Origin: Neodiprion pinetum
Lineage: Eukaryota; Arthropoda; Insecta; Hymenoptera; Diprionidae
Length of the DNA stretch: 64,000 bases
NCBI RefSeq assembly: GCF_021155775.2
Contig: NC_060238.1
Span: forward strand, 26,566,470-26,630,469
Direction: 5' to 3'
Shown: piece by piece, positions 60,773 to 64,000 of the stretch
Layout: the number at the start of each line of letters is the position of its first letter
Position numbering within the stretch: the first letter of the stretch is position 1
Made by a program: the position numbers and the translations under genes
The notes under the pieces: model-generated
The model's database searches: none
What the model was told of the DNA's origin: nothing
The model's input: only the letters and a program-made list of their open reading frames with translations

Positions 60773-63582
60773 TAAAAGGAAACGTTGGAACTTTTCAAAA
60801 TTCGGGTCTTCAAACCCGCGCCGTTTTCAAACATCTTATTCGGGTCGTTAGATATTGTTGAAAATTGAATTCAAATTTCGTCGCAGGAATTGTAAATTGG
60901 TAAGAAACGGAATGGAAATAACGAGGGTCCCCTGAGATTCCGATTGTGCCTTTTCGCCAAAAGTGCGCAGACGAGTCGGTACGCAATCTCTGTTGTAAAT
61001 TTGCACAAGCATTACATGTAAACTGCAAAATTGGCTCAGCCAAGCCTTTGAGAAAAACAAGCTCGCGCTGCTGGATGAGTATAAACAGCTGTCTGCGCAT
61101 ACAAATGACCTCGACGATTAGTCACGATGATCGAGAAGACAAGGTGTACAATTACGTACATCTTCAGCTGCGAACGTGGCGATCATTTTTACCTCGACCT
61201 CCGGAGGCGTAAGAAAAACAGAGTGAGAAAATAAAACTATAAAAAGCAGAATACTCACCTCGGGAACCATAAAAGAGGATAAAATTGTCCGCATAGCAAT
61301 GTCGCGTCGTTTACTTCGCTCCGGCAATCGTACCCGAAGTTTCGACGCTATCTACGCCTTGGCTAGATGCGCGTGGGTTTCGAGCTTTGTAAGGTACACG
61401 CAGCGGCATTCGTTATCGGACAATGTTTGCACGGCACAGTTTCTGTGTGCAGAGGCCGTGACAATGACGCCTTACGACGATCCACCTTACAGAGGTTCGT
61501 CTTTGCATCCTCGACTTGAACCCGGGCGTATTATATTCCGGAGGTGGAGTATGTCGGGCCTACCCTTTAAATCCGAGGACGAAAATAGGAATACCGAGAG
61601 CCTCGGGACCCGCAGGACATCCGATACTGTTTACAACGAAACGCAATACTGCACCGGCTCGGGCGAGGCAAGCCTGCATTGCCGTACAACAAGGTGCACA
61701 CGGGAGATGGTTAGTGAAAAAGGCGGGTGTAACCGGGGCACGTGCGTGTCTGCGTGCAAGGATCTCTGCTTTCCTCTCGCGAGCGAGTCAACGGGCGTAA
61801 AGTGACGCGACAGCTGGAAGGTACGCGCTTTGTCTGAAACTCTCCGTCTCTTGTCATTTCCACAGTCTCGTGTCAATGCTCCGCGAATTATTATACCTAC
61901 CTACGAGCTGCCCCCATTACTTTGCTCTTCGATCATCCTCCTCTGTCATACTTTTATTTTACCTCTTGACAACGGGTGTCGCGTCTCTTTTTTCCTTCTC
62001 TCAATACGCCTCGTTTCACTTTACCTCACTTCGTTACCTTAAGGCCGGGGATACAGTTCGAATGGTCTGAAATCCTACCTGTATTTGGGATTTTTTTTTT
62101 CTAAAGAAAATACGAACACTTTGAGCAATTTGAGTTTGAGGGCTTTTGAGGGCTGAATATAAAACTCCTACAAATAGATATGATTTTGGACCGTCAAAGG
62201 ACCGTACTAAAAACCGTGAAATCCAATCCAGCAGAAAATACTGCAACAAACCAGCGTTGCAAAGGAAATTTAAAAAATATCCAGCACCGTGAGTTTGTTT
62301 GTTCATGCGTTCGTGCTGCCGGTGAACGAACGACATTCTTCCCAAGGAGCGAGCAGCATTCTTTGCGTTTGAGTCAACAGGCACAGCGAGTACCAATAAC
62401 TTTCGGTCTGTAATGGATTGCGTTTATTTTTTATTTATTTTATTTTTTTTTTTTTTGCCGTTTTCGAAGAGATTTTTGCGCATCGCTGCCATGCATTCAG
62501 GCACAGTGACGCGGCCTCTCGACTTGGCTCGAGTCATTTAAAACCGTTTTTTTTTTTTCATGCATAAGAAAAGAAGCACGTCGCTCGGTTCGTTTTCGTC
62601 AAGTGTAAATAATCTGTGATATAATCGGGAAAAGTACCCGCTTATCTCTGTAACATGGATCTTATACGAATCATGCACCTGCTCGGAAAGAGTAATATTG
62701 TGGATCTTACATCTCCTGTGGTGAACATGTAGACAACACTTTATTGGAGTTCAATTTACAGCAATTTTGGCTGGATTTACAAATTCGATAATAAGCGTTA
62801 CAACATGCTTATTGTCAGGAAGATCTAGCACAATTGACGTAGATTTGATTTGAGAAAAGTGCTGTCCATGTATTCACCACGCACATGTAAGATCTGCATT
62901 ACACGTTTACTCGCGCGCGGTGCAGAACTCGTGTGGATAGAAACTGGCGAAGTTGGCATTTTCCATCAACCAACGTGCCGAGTTATCCGGCATCAGGCAG
63001 CGTGCCACGCATGTGTCCGATAAACACGTACCGACGGAGATGATCGGGTAGGTACGCTCGAAGTTTCTTCGGTTTTGTTTGTTTGTTCGGCTCAATTCAC
63101 CGCCGAGTTTACGACTCAATTCTATGCACCGAATACTACCGAGTATTTACGGCCTCGAGGATACCTCGACGTGCGTACGCGCAGGTACGACGAAAGCTCT
63201 CAATTAGTCCCGGCTCGAGGGACGAGATTTATGCGGGGCGGGATAATTTATCCAACTCAAATTTTACGACAACAGTCAATTATCCAATTTTCTTGCATGT
63301 ATACCTCGGGCCGAATCCACGATATTCGCCCGACAACTTGAATCGCGAAATTTAGATCGATCGATTTCGCCCAAAGTGCACAGCGCGAGACTTCGAATCT
63401 CCTTGTCTCAACGGCATACGGTACAATAATTCCCCCCGGAACAGCGATACAGGTGGTCGGACCGCTTTGCGCCAAAAATAAGCTCGAGGAATAAAGGATT
63501 GTTGCTGGTAGAAAAGAATCAGAGAGAAATAAGTGCACTGCAGGAGGTCACCGAGCTACCACAAAATATTAAACACAACTCA
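60773..63582. other. Intergenic DNA with a possible - strand leader exon
   Basis: On the - strand a consensus donor GAG|GTGAGTATT occurs at 61259/61258, downstream of a GC-rich stretch (61260-61880). No coding family is recognised and no partner exon was found. The rest contains a MITE relative at 62043 and T-tracts near 62440 and 62550. Confidence 0.4.
62043..62211. mobile_element. Relative of the TTAA-flanked MITE
   Basis: It begins directly after TTAA (62039-62042) with GGCCGGGGATACAGTT, then GGTCTGAAATCCTACCTGTA and ACACTTTGAGCAATTTGAGT. These resemble the arms of the 47384-47675 element. The right end (GATTTTGGACCGTCAAAGGA) also fits but lacks a clear TTAA, so the copy is shortened or eroded. 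Confidence 0.55.
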
Positions 63583-63790
63583 GTAGCGATGGCCAATAAC
63601 AATAAGCCAAAAATAATCGACGTATCGATCAATCGAATCCAATAAAATAGTCAAACACAACGCGATTCAACCGGTGAAAATTAATCGATCAATTGATTAT
63701 TTTTTATTTTTTAGTAAATTTCAGTATGTAGTCTCAATAGCGGAAAAGTTGTTTTCATAATTTATTATAACTTCATTCAAAATGTTTTCC
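63583..63790 (+). mobile_element. End of a hAT-like repeat (right copy)
   Basis: It begins TAGCGATGGCCAAT and continues with ATCGATC/AATCGAT-rich sequence, then ACTGAAATTTAC read on the - strand and AACTTTTCCG. It is the inverted counterpart of 440-650. Further ATTAATCGATTA words at 63960-64000 suggest that the element or a second one continues beyond the right edge. Confidence 0.5.
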
Positions 63791-64000
63791 AATTTCAAGT
63801 GAAAATATTCATTAATTTTTCACTTGTTATATCAACCAGGTTTAGTAAATAAGACAATGATAATAATCGATACTCTAGTTACATACATCGATATTGTATT
63901 GCGTCGTTCGTGGGAGTGAAAAACAAAAACCGATTGTGAGGAATAATAATCGAGGCCGTCGATTAATGGAGTTTCAAAATTAATCGATTATACTCGATTA

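Noticed and set aside
61299..61805. 168-residue + strand frame with several Cys
   Set aside because: It has no recognisable domain or spacing of cysteines, no signal peptide, and unremarkable composition.

Overview
The window is nuclear DNA of an insect, most likely a hymenopteran. The genes have many short introns with canonical GT-AG sites. CpG is common in intergenic DNA, as is typical of Hymenoptera. The myosuppressin peptide is the [15 protein letters not shown] form shared by bees and many other insects. Base-level identity of the species cannot be read from the sequence. No operon, CRISPR array, rRNA or convincing tRNA is present.

Layout. Positions 1-8.6 kb are gene-poor DNA starting with one end of a hAT-like repeat. 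At 8.65-8.85 kb there is a TATA-type promoter followed by an ATG-free leader exon with a good splice donor. I propose it as the distal 5' exon of the myosuppressin gene (Ms), whose two coding exons lie at 18.7-19.1 kb. At 22.5-23.8 kb is a secreted DNA/RNA non-specific endonuclease of the insect dsRNase type (+ strand). From 41.4 down to 27.0 kb on the - strand runs C2CD5 (CDP138), reconstructed here as 14 coding exons with consistent splice phases, 2,051 residues in all. About half of it comes from a single giant exon of 3,047 nt. Head to head with it is SRA1 at 43.1-44.3 kb (+). It is followed by a relaxin-receptor-type LGR (LDLa, ten LRRs and seven TMs, 20 coding exons) at 45.6-53.0 kb (+), with possible alternative C-terminal exons downstream. 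From 54.4 to 64 kb I see no convincing gene, only repeats and the start of a second hAT-like copy at the right edge.

How the genes relate. They do not form one pathway, although three have secretory or signalling roles: Ms is a neuropeptide precursor, the LGR is a receptor for a relaxin or Dilp-like hormone, and C2CD5 belongs to a family acting in insulin-stimulated vesicle fusion. Synteny alone does not support a functional cluster.

Most notable observations: (1) the giant, disordered, out-of-phase exon in C2CD5; (2) a splice donor in the LGR LRRNT exon reading TTGAGT instead of GTGAGT, followed by an in-frame stop if unspliced; (3) at least six inverted-repeat or foldback elements, including a TTAA-flanked piggyBac-like MITE, plus two families of dispersed repeats with copies tens of kb apart.
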